DNA of 48,887 bases from the NCBI GenBank assembly GCA_017518735.1, contig JAFWTY010000021.1, forward strand, positions 1-48,887, in the 5' to 3' direction. Under the pieces are notes generated by a model, which was not told the DNA's origin, made no database searches, and worked only from the letters and a program-made list of their open reading frames with translations. Below, piece by piece: positions 9,683 through 18,933 of the stretch. Numbering within the stretch: position 1 is the stretch's first letter; the number at the start of each line of letters is the position of its first letter. Position numbers and translations under genes: made by a program. Source of the stretch: Lachnospiraceae bacterium. Lineage in GTDB: Bacteria > Bacillota > Clostridia > Lachnospirales > Lachnospiraceae.

Positions 9683-10635
9683 CAGTTTCCTTTGGGAATC
9701 GGGCAGGATGCAAATGCATTCAGCAATGCGGCATTCAAAGTGCTGCCGGTGGCTTTGGACTTGGTGGAAAGCAAAACTCTGTGACCGGCAATCGGAAGGA
9801 AGACCTCACGGAAATCTTCCGGAGTTACAAAGTCTCGGCCCTCTAAAAATGCATGTGCTTTGGCCATTTTTAATAAAGCGATGCTGCCACGCGGGCTTAA
9901 TCCGAGTGTAAAGGTGTCCGGATCTCTGGTGGCTTCGGTAATGGATACTGCATAGTCATATAAGGATTCGCTGACATGAATGTTGGATACGATTTCCTGG
10001 ATGGTTAAGATTTCATCCTGTTCGATGACTGCATTCATTTCGCGGATGGTTTCGTGGGAATCTCCTTTTAAGATATCCACGGCACTCTTGTGAGCGGGAT
10101 ATCCCATGGAAAGACGAATCATAAAACGGTCCAGCTGGGATTCGGGAAGCTTCTGTGTTCCGCTTGCACCGATCGGGTTCTGGGTTGCAATTACCATGAA
10201 AGGCTTCGGAAGATCTCTGGTGACACCGTCAACGGTTGCACGACCTTCTTCCATAACTTCCAGAAGAGCAGACTGTGTCTTAGGAGAAGTACGGTTGATC
10301 TCATCTGCGAGGAAGAGATTGGTATATACGGCGCCTTCGCGGAAGGAAAACTCGCCGGTGTTTTTGTCATACATGGTAAAACCGGATATATCGGACGGGA
10401 GAACGTCGGGAGTGAACTGTACACGACGATAGCCCAAGTTAAATACTTTGGCGAGCGCTGTGACGAGAGTGGTTTTTCCGACACCGGGAATATCCTCAAG
10501 TAAGATATGTCCGCCTGCAAAAACGGCACATAAAACCATGTCAATGACATCGTCTTTTCCGTGGATTGCGGTGCGGATTGTATTTTTGGCCGCTTCAATG
10601 CGGTTTAAGTAGTCGTTTGTAGTGTTTTCGCCCAT
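9682..10635 (-). CDS. MoxR-family AAA+ ATPase
   Basis: 317 residues. Walker A is GVGKTT at 51-56, Walker B is LFLADEINR with D111-E112, and the sensor region reads VIATQNPIG. These ATPases act as chaperone-like remodelers, typically for a partner DUF58 or VWA protein encoded next door, as here. First gene of the minus-strand operon, with a plausible promoter just upstream. Start ATG has GGAGA 8 nt before it. Confidence 0.93.
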   Translation of the reverse strand: MGENTTNDYLNRIEAAKNTIRTAIHGKDDVIDMVLCAVFAGGHILLEDIPGVGKTTLVTALAKVFNLGYRRVQFTPDVLPSDISGFTMYDKNTGEFSFREGAVYTNLFLADEINRTSPKTQSALLEVMEEGRATVDGVTRDLPKPFMVIATQNPIGASGTQKLPESQLDRFMIRLSMGYPAHKSAVDILKGDSHETIREMNAVIEQDEILTIQEIVSNIHVSESLYDYAVSITEATRDPDTFTLGLSPRGSIALLKMAKAHAFLEGRDFVTPEDFREVFLPIAGHRVLLSTKSKATGSTLNAALLNAFASCPIPKGN

Positions 10636-10677
10636 GGAAATCTCCTTCGTTATCAGTGATAAATACGATGATATTTT

Positions 10678-10706
10678 ATCATAAGGAAGGCCTTTTTACT
10701 ACACAA
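10678..10706 (-). promoter_or_regulatory. putative promoter of the moxR operon
   Basis: On the minus strand TTGTGT (10701-10706), 17-nt spacer, TATGAT (10678-10683), 43 nt before moxR. Both boxes are only moderate matches. Confidence 0.5.
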
Positions 10707-10754
10707 TTCACAAAATAATCTTGCGTTTTATGTGATTTTTATACATTTGTTGCA

Positions 10755-10784
10755 TTGAAATAACCCTTGTTTTTTCGATATAAT
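10755..10784 (+). promoter_or_regulatory. promoter of the LtaS-like gene
   Basis: TTGAAA (10755-10760), 18-nt spacer, TATAAT (10779-10784). The 16 bases 10769-10784 are identical to 2149-2164 in the purL promoter. Confidence 0.7.
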
Positions 10785-10858
10785 TGCAGAGAAATTGAAA
10801 AAGTGTATCTGTATGTTTGCAAAGAACGCAAACCCCGTTGGAGGAAATCAGACCAAAT

Positions 10859-13318
10859 ATGAAAAAAATATTTTTTTCAAAAAAAGAAAAAGTGAAAGAA
10901 GCTGAAGTCGTAAATGAGACTGTGAGCGAGGTTGGAACCGAGGCAGAAGCTGAGAAGGAAACCGTTACGGAAGCGGTTTCGGAAGAAAAAACCGAAGAAG
11001 CAGCGGATGCAAATGCCGAGGAAGAGAATTTCTCAATCCTGAAGAGACTGGGAACCGGTGCGAAACAGTTTGGTATTTATTTTGCAATCATTGCCGGTTG
11101 CATCATCTTCTGGGAACTCGTATTGAGATTGCAGATGGGAAGCGGAATCAACGGTAAGAACCTGTTCTTCCTCTTTTTTGTTCCCGCCGAAGCGATGGCG
11201 CTTACCGCAATCAACGGAATCTTCCCCAGAAAGATCGGACGATTCGTTTTCCCGTTTACGTTGCTTTTGATTGCCGTATTCTATGCGGTTCAGCTTGTAT
11301 ATTACAGAATATTCGGATCCCTGATTTCTGTTTCCATGGTCGGCATGGGTGCGGATGCGGTAGGACAGTTCGGTTGGGCTATGATGGGTGTCATCCTTCG
11401 TTCCATCGGATTCATCCTGCTTTTGGTTGCTCCCGTAATTGCGGTTTTGGTTCTTTGCCTGAAAAAGAAAGTAAAATGCGGAGCTTATCCCATCATTCTT
11501 CATGCTATGGCAATCCTTTTGACAATCGGTCTCTGGGTCGGAGCAGCGGAAGGAATTAAAATCGGCGGAGATAAGAGAGGCAGTGCATATTACGCATTCC
11601 ACTCCAGCATTTCCGATACCGACTCTACGGCAGCAAGAGTCGGAGCTATGACAACAACGATCGTGGAAGGTGGATGCTATTATCTTGGAATCACTTCCAA
11701 CAAAGAACTTTCCACACTTACCGCGATTGACTTTGATAGTATTGAACTTGAGCCGGCTGCTTTAGAAGTTGCATCGGAAGAGGTTTCGGAAGAGAAGTCC
11801 GAAAAGGCTTCCGAACAGGCATCCGAAAAGAAGGAACCGGAATTCGAAGGTGTTCCTCATGTCTATGATGAATTTGATTTCGAAGCGCTTGCCGAAGCAA
11901 CTCAGGATGAAAGCCTTCGTGATATGTATACCTATTTCGGACAGAGAAGAGCCACCAAAACGAACAAGTATACCGGTTTGATGGAAGACTACAGTTTGAT
12001 CTATATCTGTGCGGAAAGCTTTTGGACTTATGCAATTGACGAAAGAGTAACACCTACTCTTTATAAGATGTCCAATAAGGGAATCATTTTAAACAACTAC
12101 TACAACAGTTTCCGTAACACGACAACAAACGGGGAATATGCCTTTGCAACAGGTCTCTGGCCGGATGTATCCCGTCAGGCGGATCAGGGTCTGGATGTAG
12201 GAAGCTTCCCTCAGTCATCTGCAAGATATATGCCGAACGGACTCGGTGATTTCTTTGCTACCAAAGATGTTACATCTTATGCGTTCCATAACTATTACGG
12301 AAACTACTATCGTCGTCGTTTCTCCTGGCCGAACCTTGGTTATGAGAACAACTACTTTATGGGACAGGGTATGAAGTTCACTTCTTCCTGGCCTGCATCC
12401 GATGCGGAAATGATGGTTCAGTCCGTGGATAAGTACATCAACGACGATCAGTTCTTCGCATACTACATGACCTTCAGCGGTCACGGACCTTATAACTCCA
12501 GCAACTATATGTATCGTAAGAACATCGAGGAAGTTAAGAGACGCCTCGGAGACGATGCGGATAAATATACCGATGAAGCGCTCGGATATTTTGCCGGAAA
12601 TCTGGAATTTGAATATGCAATGGAATATCTGCTGAACGAACTTGAGAAGGCAGGAAAACTGGATAGCACCTTAATTGTAATCGCAGGTGACCACTATCCG
12701 TATTATCTGACCGAAGCAGGAAGAAACAATCTTTCCGGTTTGACCATTGACGAGTTTGAACTTTACAAATCCACTTGTATCATGTATACGGAAGGACTTG
12801 AAGAGAACATTGTAACGGATGAATACTGCTGCAATGTGGACATTCTTCCTACCGTATTGAACTTATTCGGTATTGACTACGATTCCAGACTTCTTATGGG
12901 AACGGATATTTTCTCAACCGGTATTCATAAGGCAGTTCTGTATGATAAGAGCTTCATCACCGACAAGGTTGTTTACAATGCCAAGACCGGTGAAGTGGAA
13001 TGGAAGATCAATACGGATGACTACGATGTGAAAAACTTAAATGCATATCTGGAGAGCATGAGCATGCTGGTTGATTCGGAATATGCGGCAAGTGTTAACA
13101 TCATTAAGACAAACTTCTTCTTACACCTGTGGAAGGATTCGGGAATGATCACGCAGGAAGAGTATTATGCGGAGGTTCAGAGAGAGGAAGCCTTAAAGGT
13201 TACAATGGAAGCATTGAACGAAGAAGAACAGCGACTCAGAGAAGAGGCGGCTGCAAGAAAGGCTGCGGAAGAAGCTGCAGCGGCAGCAGAGGCTCAGGAC
13301 GCGGAAGGTACTCAATAA
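10859..13318 (+). CDS. LtaS-type lipoteichoic acid synthase / sulfatase-family membrane phosphoglycerol transferase
   Basis: I place the start at ATG 10859, with GGAGG at 10840-10844; an in-frame TTG at 10817 has no ribosome site. 819 residues: an acidic cytoplasmic N-terminus rich in E, V and T, five TM segments, a Ser-Glu-Lys-rich linker, and an extracytoplasmic sulfatase-fold domain. Catalytic features match LtaS: metal-binding Glu in CAESFW, the nucleophile Thr region NTTTNGEYA, and AGDHYPYY for the later metal ligands. The C-terminus is a Glu/Ala-rich helix. Expected to polymerise glycerol phosphate on a lipid anchor at the outer membrane face. A related phosphoglycerol transferase acting on another glycan is the alternative. 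Confidence 0.88.
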   Translation: MKKIFFSKKEKVKEAEVVNETVSEVGTEAEAEKETVTEAVSEEKTEEAADANAEEENFSILKRLGTGAKQFGIYFAIIAGCIIFWELVLRLQMGSGINGKNLFFLFFVPAEAMALTAINGIFPRKIGRFVFPFTLLLIAVFYAVQLVYYRIFGSLISVSMVGMGADAVGQFGWAMMGVILRSIGFILLLVAPVIAVLVLCLKKKVKCGAYPIILHAMAILLTIGLWVGAAEGIKIGGDKRGSAYYAFHSSISDTDSTAARVGAMTTTIVEGGCYYLGITSNKELSTLTAIDFDSIELEPAALEVASEEVSEEKSEKASEQASEKKEPEFEGVPHVYDEFDFEALAEATQDESLRDMYTYFGQRRATKTNKYTGLMEDYSLIYICAESFWTYAIDERVTPTLYKMSNKGIILNNYYNSFRNTTTNGEYAFATGLWPDVSRQADQGLDVGSFPQSSARYMPNGLGDFFATKDVTSYAFHNYYGNYYRRRFSWPNLGYENNYFMGQGMKFTSSWPASDAEMMVQSVDKYINDDQFFAYYMTFSGHGPYNSSNYMYRKNIEEVKRRLGDDADKYTDEALGYFAGNLEFEYAMEYLLNELEKAGKLDSTLIVIAGDHYPYYLTEAGRNNLSGLTIDEFELYKSTCIMYTEGLEENIVTDEYCCNVDILPTVLNLFGIDYDSRLLMGTDIFSTGIHKAVLYDKSFITDKVVYNAKTGEVEWKINTDDYDVKNLNAYLESMSMLVDSEYAASVNIIKTNFFLHLWKDSGMITQEEYYAEVQREEALKVTMEALNEEEQRLREEAAARKAAEEAAAAAEAQDAEGTQ

Positions 13319-13332
13319 TTGAAATCACGATC

Positions 13333-13363
13333 CGGCCTGCAAGAAATTGCAGGCCGTTTTTTT
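13333..13363 (+). terminator. terminator after the LtaS-like gene
   Basis: Arms 13333-13342 and 13347-13356, GAAA loop, then seven T. Confidence 0.92.
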
Positions 13364-13418
13364 ATGTTTTCATCCATTGATTTTTCACATACGGAATCGT
13401 TTCCCAAAAGCCTTTGAA

Positions 13419-13429
13419 TATGCTATAAT
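13419..13429 (+). promoter_or_regulatory. extended -10 promoter of the GGDEF/EAL gene
   Basis: TGC followed by TATAAT (13424-13429); the -35 region is weak, consistent with an extended -10 promoter. 36 nt to the start codon. Confidence 0.55.
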
Positions 13430-13465
13430 ATAACAGAATATGCGTATCTTGAAGAAGGGGCGTCT

Positions 13466-15850
13466 ATGAGAAACAAGGGTTATGTGAAAAAACAACAGAA
13501 TATCCCTGTTCCGGTTATTACGCTGGCGATTGTTCTGGTAATTTCAATTGCTGCCGTAAATATTCTTATAGTGCGCAATCTTGTCAAGAAAATGGCTGAG
13601 TCCAACCTGGAGAATCAGTTGAATACATTCTGTGATGAGATGGATCTCAACATTGCAAAACTCAAAGAAAAAGCATATACCATTCATTTCGATCACGCCG
13701 GAGAACTGGAAGACAAAGAAATTTTTGAACGCCTGAAAGAATTTGAAGAGAACAGTGCGTTGTATGACTTCTATTATCTGAAGAAGGATGGTTCTCTATA
13801 TGATGTAGACGGAACAATCGATCCGACCGGCGGACAGTATGCCGATATTCCGAAAGTACGGAGTGCATTGTTTAAAGATGATTTCTACGTTTTCTGCAAG
13901 GAAAGCAATGAGGAAGAACACGGAACGGTTATCGGAGTCAGAATCGATTATTCCGATGCCGGAAAGGAAACAATCCGCGGATACATGATATTAAGTATTC
14001 CATTGACGAAAATGGTGCTCGAAGAACAGTTCGAAAACTTCGGAATGGATGGAAAGGGCTGTCTTGTAAATGAAGATGGACTGATTGATTATTCTTCGGA
14101 AGGATTTACGTCAAAATACGGAGAGGGAGAAAACGTTTATGATCTCGCTTTATCCTATACCGATGAAAGCATATCTTCCAAGGATAAAATAGAAAAAATG
14201 CAGCGATTTTTGAGCGTTGATAAATCCTATTCCGTTTCCTGCAAAGGAAAGGACGGCCGTCAAATCTTAATCAACGGAAAAACCATTGAAAATGCCAGTG
14301 ATATGTATCTGGTGGTAATCTATGAAAACGGTGCAATGGACAGCGTAATCGCACCTGCCATGCTGAGTGTCTTTATCTGCAGTATTGCAATCGTTATGGT
14401 TTTGTTCTTCATCATTATTCTGCAGATGATGATCAACTACCGGAACATCTCCAGAATGGAGGAACTGGCATATACCGATTCGGTTACGGGCGGCCATAAT
14501 ATGAATTATTTCAAAATCCGTGCACCGGAACTGATTGCGGAGAACCCCGAGGCTCACTATGTCATTGTGCGTTTTGATATTTCGAACTTCCGTTATATCA
14601 ATGAGGCATACGGACATATCAGTGCGGATCAAATACTTTGCTCTGTTTTTGCCAAATTTGAAGAAGTGTATTCCAAGAAGGAAACCTGTGCCAGAATCAA
14701 CTCGGATCAGTTTATTGCGCTTGTGTTAAACGAAAACGAGTTTGTGGAAAAGCTGCAATTGTTTGAAAAAGAAATCGGCGATAAAGCAAAAGATATCGGC
14801 GTAAAATACCCGATTCGATTAAAGAAGGGTATTTATCAGGTTCGTAAGGAAGATCTTAATATCGATATTATGATTGACCACGCAAATGCCGCAAGAAAGT
14901 CTTTAAAGGGTAATGAAAAATTACTGGAGGTAACTTACTCCGAAAACATTATCAGCGAAATGAAGAAAAACGATGCCATCGTTTCTCAGATGCAGCCGGC
15001 ACTTTCCAGAGGAGAGTTTAAGCCGTATCTTCAGCCGAAATGGGACATCATGGCCGATAAAATCGTCGGAGCCGAAATTCTGGTACGTTGGATTAAGGAT
15101 GACGGAAGTATGGTATATCCGTCTGACTTTATTCCGATTTTTGAACAGAACGGTTTCGTGGAAAAACTGGACTTCTATATGCTGGAACGTCTTTGCGAGG
15201 AGATACGCAAATACAAGGATACCGGGGAATACAATATTGTTCCGATCAGTATCAACCAGTCCAGAATCCTGCTCGCGAACCCGGAATACTTAAAAAACGT
15301 GGAACGTATCATGAAGCGTTACGATACCTCTATTGACGATATTCAGATTGAGATTACGGAATCCGTATTCTTTAACGATCGTGAAAAGATGATCTCCGTA
15401 ATCGATCAGTTAAAGGAAATGGGTCTGGTTCTTTGTATGGATGATTTCGGTAGCGGATATTCTTCCCTGAATATCTTAAAGGACATTCCGTTTGATATCT
15501 TAAAGATTGATAAGGATTTCTTCTCCGAAACCGATACTTCCAAGGATACGAAGATGATTATGCATCGTATCGTCCAGATGGCAAGAGATCTTGGAATCAA
15601 GGTTGTCTGCGAAGGAGTGGAAACAGAGGAACAGATTGAAGTGTTAAAAGAAATCGGCTGTACGATGGTACAGGGATATTACTATGATAAGCCGATTCCT
15701 TTTGCGGACTTTATGGAGAAGTATTTAAGAAAAGACGGTTCGAAGAAATCGGATCAAGCAGTAACGGAAGAGAAGATTTCCGAGACGGAGGCTTCCAAAA
15801 CGGAAGATTCCGAACAATATGAAACGAAGGCGGAAGTACCGAAAGAATGA
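13466..15850 (+). CDS. membrane c-di-GMP phosphodiesterase, degenerate GGDEF plus EAL
   Basis: 794 residues. A TM segment (about 15-36), an extracytoplasmic sensor of roughly 260 residues and a second TM (about 290-320) give a Cache-like receptor. The GGDEF domain is degenerate: the signature position reads NSDQF at 412-416, so cyclase activity is unlikely. The EAL domain keeps the catalytic set: E537 in EILVR, Asn in ISINQS, ITES, DDFGSGYSS, KIDK, EGVE and QGYYYDKP. Therefore a sensor phosphodiesterase is the best call, with the GGDEF domain perhaps regulatory. AAGGGG precedes the ATG. The stop overlaps queH by 4 bp. The C-terminal tail of about 35 residues is Glu/Lys/Thr/Ser-rich and likely disordered. 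Confidence 0.9.
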   Translation: MRNKGYVKKQQNIPVPVITLAIVLVISIAAVNILIVRNLVKKMAESNLENQLNTFCDEMDLNIAKLKEKAYTIHFDHAGELEDKEIFERLKEFEENSALYDFYYLKKDGSLYDVDGTIDPTGGQYADIPKVRSALFKDDFYVFCKESNEEEHGTVIGVRIDYSDAGKETIRGYMILSIPLTKMVLEEQFENFGMDGKGCLVNEDGLIDYSSEGFTSKYGEGENVYDLALSYTDESISSKDKIEKMQRFLSVDKSYSVSCKGKDGRQILINGKTIENASDMYLVVIYENGAMDSVIAPAMLSVFICSIAIVMVLFFIIILQMMINYRNISRMEELAYTDSVTGGHNMNYFKIRAPELIAENPEAHYVIVRFDISNFRYINEAYGHISADQILCSVFAKFEEVYSKKETCARINSDQFIALVLNENEFVEKLQLFEKEIGDKAKDIGVKYPIRLKKGIYQVRKEDLNIDIMIDHANAARKSLKGNEKLLEVTYSENIISEMKKNDAIVSQMQPALSRGEFKPYLQPKWDIMADKIVGAEILVRWIKDDGSMVYPSDFIPIFEQNGFVEKLDFYMLERLCEEIRKYKDTGEYNIVPISINQSRILLANPEYLKNVERIMKRYDTSIDDIQIEITESVFFNDREKMISVIDQLKEMGLVLCMDDFGSGYSSLNILKDIPFDILKIDKDFFSETDTSKDTKMIMHRIVQMARDLGIKVVCEGVETEEQIEVLKEIGCTMVQGYYYDKPIPFADFMEKYLRKDGSKKSDQAVTEEKISETEASKTEDSEQYETKAEVPKE

Positions 15851-16521
15851 ATGTTTCGGAGTTAATGGATAAAAGAATGGAAGATCCTGCGGAAAAAGGG
15901 AAACGCCTTCTTCTGCACAGTTGTTGTGCGCCCTGCAGCTCCTATGTGCTGACCTATCTTCGTACGGTTTACCGGATTACGGTTTTGTATTACAATCCGA
16001 ACATCACGAATGAGGCGGAATATATAAAAAGAGAAGCCGAAGAAATACGGTTTATAGGATTGTTAAATGAGGACTGCAAGAATCGAAAGGGCAGTGACGG
16101 ATGCGCTGCGGATGTATTTCCGATTGAGATAATAAAGGCTGACTATCATCCACAGGAGTTTTTGGAAGCCGTCAAAGGTTATGAGGACTGCCCGGAACGT
16201 GGAGAGCGTTGCAGTATCTGTTTTCGGATGCGTCTTTTTGAAACTGCCGGGAAGGCTGCAGAAGGCGGATATGATTATTTTGCGACAACGCTGACATTAA
16301 GTCCTTTAAAGAACGCGGAACTTATCAATACAATCGGAGAGGAAGAGGGATGCCGTTGCGGCTGTACGTATTTGCCGTCCGATTTTAAGAAAAAGGGCGG
16401 ATATCAAAAGAGCATCGAACTTTCCAAAGAGTTCGGCCTTTACCGTCAGGATTACTGCGGATGCATGTTTTCCAAGGCAGAGCGTGAAAAGAAGAAAGAG
16501 AATCAAGAAAAAACGATATAA
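15847..16521 (+). CDS. queH: epoxyqueuosine reductase QueH
   Basis: Catalyses the last step of queuosine synthesis on tRNA, reducing epoxyqueuosine; QueH is the non-orthologous replacement of QueG. 224 residues. Diagnostic cysteines: HSCCAPCS near the N-terminus, CPERGERCSICFRMR in the middle and YCGCMF at the C-terminus, which together hold the Fe-S cluster and metal site. TTLTLSPLKN and the GGYQKSIELS region are also typical. Start ATG overlaps the upstream stop (ATGA); its own ribosome site is weak, so coupling is probable. The pairing with a c-di-GMP protein has no obvious functional reason. Confidence 0.93.
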   Translation: MNVSELMDKRMEDPAEKGKRLLLHSCCAPCSSYVLTYLRTVYRITVLYYNPNITNEAEYIKREAEEIRFIGLLNEDCKNRKGSDGCAADVFPIEIIKADYHPQEFLEAVKGYEDCPERGERCSICFRMRLFETAGKAAEGGYDYFATTLTLSPLKNAELINTIGEEEGCRCGCTYLPSDFKKKGGYQKSIELSKEFGLYRQDYCGCMFSKAEREKKKENQEKTI

Positions 16522-16533
16522 GGAAGTAGAAAA

Positions 16534-18312
16534 ATGGAAAAATTACTGGAATTACTGACCAAAGAAACGGAAACAGCTTTTGAAAAAGCAGGTTATGACA
16601 AGGCGCTTGCGAAGGTTGCGATTTCAAATCGTCCCGACCTTTGCGAGTATCAGTGCAACGGAAGCCTTGCGGGTGCAAAACAGTATCATAAAGCTCCGTT
16701 AATGATCGCAAATGAGGTTGCCGAGTTTTTGAAAGAGAGCAGTGCATTTGAAAAAGTGGAAGTCTGCCCTCCTGGATTTTTGAATCTGAATCTGAACAAG
16801 GACTTCTTGAAAGATTTCCTTACAAAAATGACTACCGAAGACAAATTCGGTTTGGAAAAACCGGAAAAACCTTTAAAGGTAATTATTGACTACGGCGGTC
16901 CAAATGTCGCAAAACCCCTTCATGTAGGCCATTTAAGAAGTGCCGTCATCGGAGAGAGCGTAAAGCGTATTGTTCGATACATGGGACATGAAGCCATCGG
17001 TGATATCCATCTCGGAGACTGGGGTCTTCAGATGGGCTTAATCATTGCAGAATTAAAGATTCGAAAGCCGGACCTTCCTTACTATGACGAAAGCTTTGAA
17101 GGAGACTATCCCGAAGAGGCTCCGTTTACCATCGGAGAACTGGAAGAGATTTATCCCTTCGCATCCAAGAAGAGCAAGGAAGATACGGATGAAGGACGTG
17201 CATTTAAAGAAGAGGCAATGAACTGTACATTTAAGTTACAGTCCGGTGTGCGTGGTTACAGAGCACTTTGGAAGCATATCTTAAATGTTTCCGTAACAGA
17301 TCTTAAGAGAAACTATGACAATTTAAATGTTACCTTTGATTTATGGAAGGGTGAATCCGATGTGCATGATATCATTCCCGGAATGGTAGCGTACATGAAG
17401 GACGGCGGATATGCATATTACAGTGACGGGGCATTGGTTGTGGACGTTAAGGAAGAGACCGATACCAAGGAAATGCCGCCCTGCATGATCTTAAAATCCG
17501 ACGGAGCAAGCCTTTACAATACCACGGACCTTGCAACCATCATGGATCGTATGAAAAAGTACCATCCGGACCGTATGATTTATTTGACCGACAAGCGTCA
17601 GGAACTGTATTTTGAGCAGGTTTTCCGTTGCGCAAGAAAGACAAAACTGGTAGATGATTCAACCGATTTGATTCATATCGGTTTCGGCACGGTTAACGGA
17701 AAAGACGGACATGCTTTCAAAACCCGTGACGGTGGCGTACAGAGACTGGAATATCTGATTCGTGATATTCAGGAGAACATGTACAAAAAGATCCTGGAAG
17801 GCCGTGAAATGAGCGAAGAGGAGGCAAAAACCACCGCAAATCAGGTTGCACTGGCAGCTATCAAATACGGTGATTTGTCCAATCAGGCGTCGAAGGATTA
17901 TATTTTTGATATTGATCGCTTTACTTCCTTTGAAGGCGATACGGGTCCGTATCTGCTTTATACGGACGTTCGTATCAAGTCCATCTTAAAGAAGTATGAA
18001 GAGCAGGAAGGCACAAAGGCGGTGGAGGTTATTCAGTCTCCGGTAAATGACAGCGAAAAGAAGCTTGGAATGCAGCTTGCCATGTTCAATGCGATGATGG
18101 AAAATGCCTATGAGGAACTTGCACCGCATAAGATCTGTGCATATCTGTATGACCTTGCAAATGCATTCAATGTTTTCTATCATGAGACAAAGATTCTGTC
18201 TGAAGAAAACGCAGAGACAAAGGCCGGATATATCGCTCTGTTGAGACTCGTACTTTCCGTTATGGAAAGCTGTATGGACGTGCTGGGATTCAGCGCACCG
18301 GAAAGAATGTAA
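16534..18312 (+). CDS. argS: arginine--tRNA ligase
   Basis: Class I synthetase, 592 residues. The N-terminal Add-1 domain covers about the first 110 residues. The HIGH motif is HVGH in AKPLHVGHLRSAV, and the KMSKS region is degenerate (GHAFKTRDGG), as is common for ArgRS. The C-terminal anticodon-binding domain includes FDIDRFTSFEGDTGPYLLY and ends with LGFSAPERM, the usual ArgRS end. It starts 12 nt after queH with GGAAG before the ATG. No T-box leader is present. Confidence 0.97.
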   Translation: MEKLLELLTKETETAFEKAGYDKALAKVAISNRPDLCEYQCNGSLAGAKQYHKAPLMIANEVAEFLKESSAFEKVEVCPPGFLNLNLNKDFLKDFLTKMTTEDKFGLEKPEKPLKVIIDYGGPNVAKPLHVGHLRSAVIGESVKRIVRYMGHEAIGDIHLGDWGLQMGLIIAELKIRKPDLPYYDESFEGDYPEEAPFTIGELEEIYPFASKKSKEDTDEGRAFKEEAMNCTFKLQSGVRGYRALWKHILNVSVTDLKRNYDNLNVTFDLWKGESDVHDIIPGMVAYMKDGGYAYYSDGALVVDVKEETDTKEMPPCMILKSDGASLYNTTDLATIMDRMKKYHPDRMIYLTDKRQELYFEQVFRCARKTKLVDDSTDLIHIGFGTVNGKDGHAFKTRDGGVQRLEYLIRDIQENMYKKILEGREMSEEEAKTTANQVALAAIKYGDLSNQASKDYIFDIDRFTSFEGDTGPYLLYTDVRIKSILKKYEEQEGTKAVEVIQSPVNDSEKKLGMQLAMFNAMMENAYEELAPHKICAYLYDLANAFNVFYHETKILSEENAETKAGYIALLRLVLSVMESCMDVLGFSAPERM

Positions 18313-18346
18313 TGAGATTGGAATAATAGAAATCGAGGAACGTATT

Positions 18347-18910
18347 ATGAAGTTTCAGAAAGTCGAAAAAATGGACAGCGGAAAGTACATCAGCCGCTAT
18401 AACATTACCTATGAAACCGTTGACGGGAATGAAAAAATCTATGAAATGATCAGTCGCGATCCCAAAATTACGGATTTTGAAAAATTGCACGGAAAGGATC
18501 CGGCAGATGCGGTTGTCATCATCATGCACGACGAAAGCGGTGAGAAGGTGCTGATTAACAGAGAGTTTCGCTTAGCACCCGGTATGTGGGTTTATAATTT
18601 CCCCGCCGGTCTCATTGATCCCGGAGAAACTCCCGAAGAAGCAGCAAAAAGGGAACTCTGGGAGGAAACCGGACTGACGCTTGTAAAAATGGAGGATTTC
18701 ATTGCACCGAGTTACAGTGCCGTCGGTTTTTCCAACGAAAAAAATGTCTGCGTGGTGGGAGTTGCTTCCGGTGAGTTCAAAGAAAGTACATCGACTTCGG
18801 AAGAGATTCATGCGGCATGGTATACCAAAGCCGAAATCAGAGAACTCTTAAAGACGGAAGTCTTCGCCGCCAGAACACAGGCATATTGTTATATGTGGAG
18901 TAAAAACTAA
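18347..18910 (+). CDS. Nudix hydrolase (ADP-ribose pyrophosphatase-like)
   Basis: 187 residues. The Nudix box is complete: G, then GETPEEAAKRELWEETG, with the metal-binding REL..EE glutamates. The preceding NREFRLAPGMWVYNFPAGL is characteristic of the ADP-sugar pyrophosphatase branch. Exact substrate cannot be read from the sequence. It lies 34 nt after argS and 23 nt before the next gene, so it is probably in the same transcript. Confidence 0.88.
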   Translation: MKFQKVEKMDSGKYISRYNITYETVDGNEKIYEMISRDPKITDFEKLHGKDPADAVVIIMHDESGEKVLINREFRLAPGMWVYNFPAGLIDPGETPEEAAKRELWEETGLTLVKMEDFIAPSYSAVGFSNEKNVCVVGVASGEFKESTSTSEEIHAAWYTKAEIRELLKTEVFAARTQAYCYMWSKN

Positions 18911-18933
18911 GGGATAAAAAGAGGGGGATTTGG

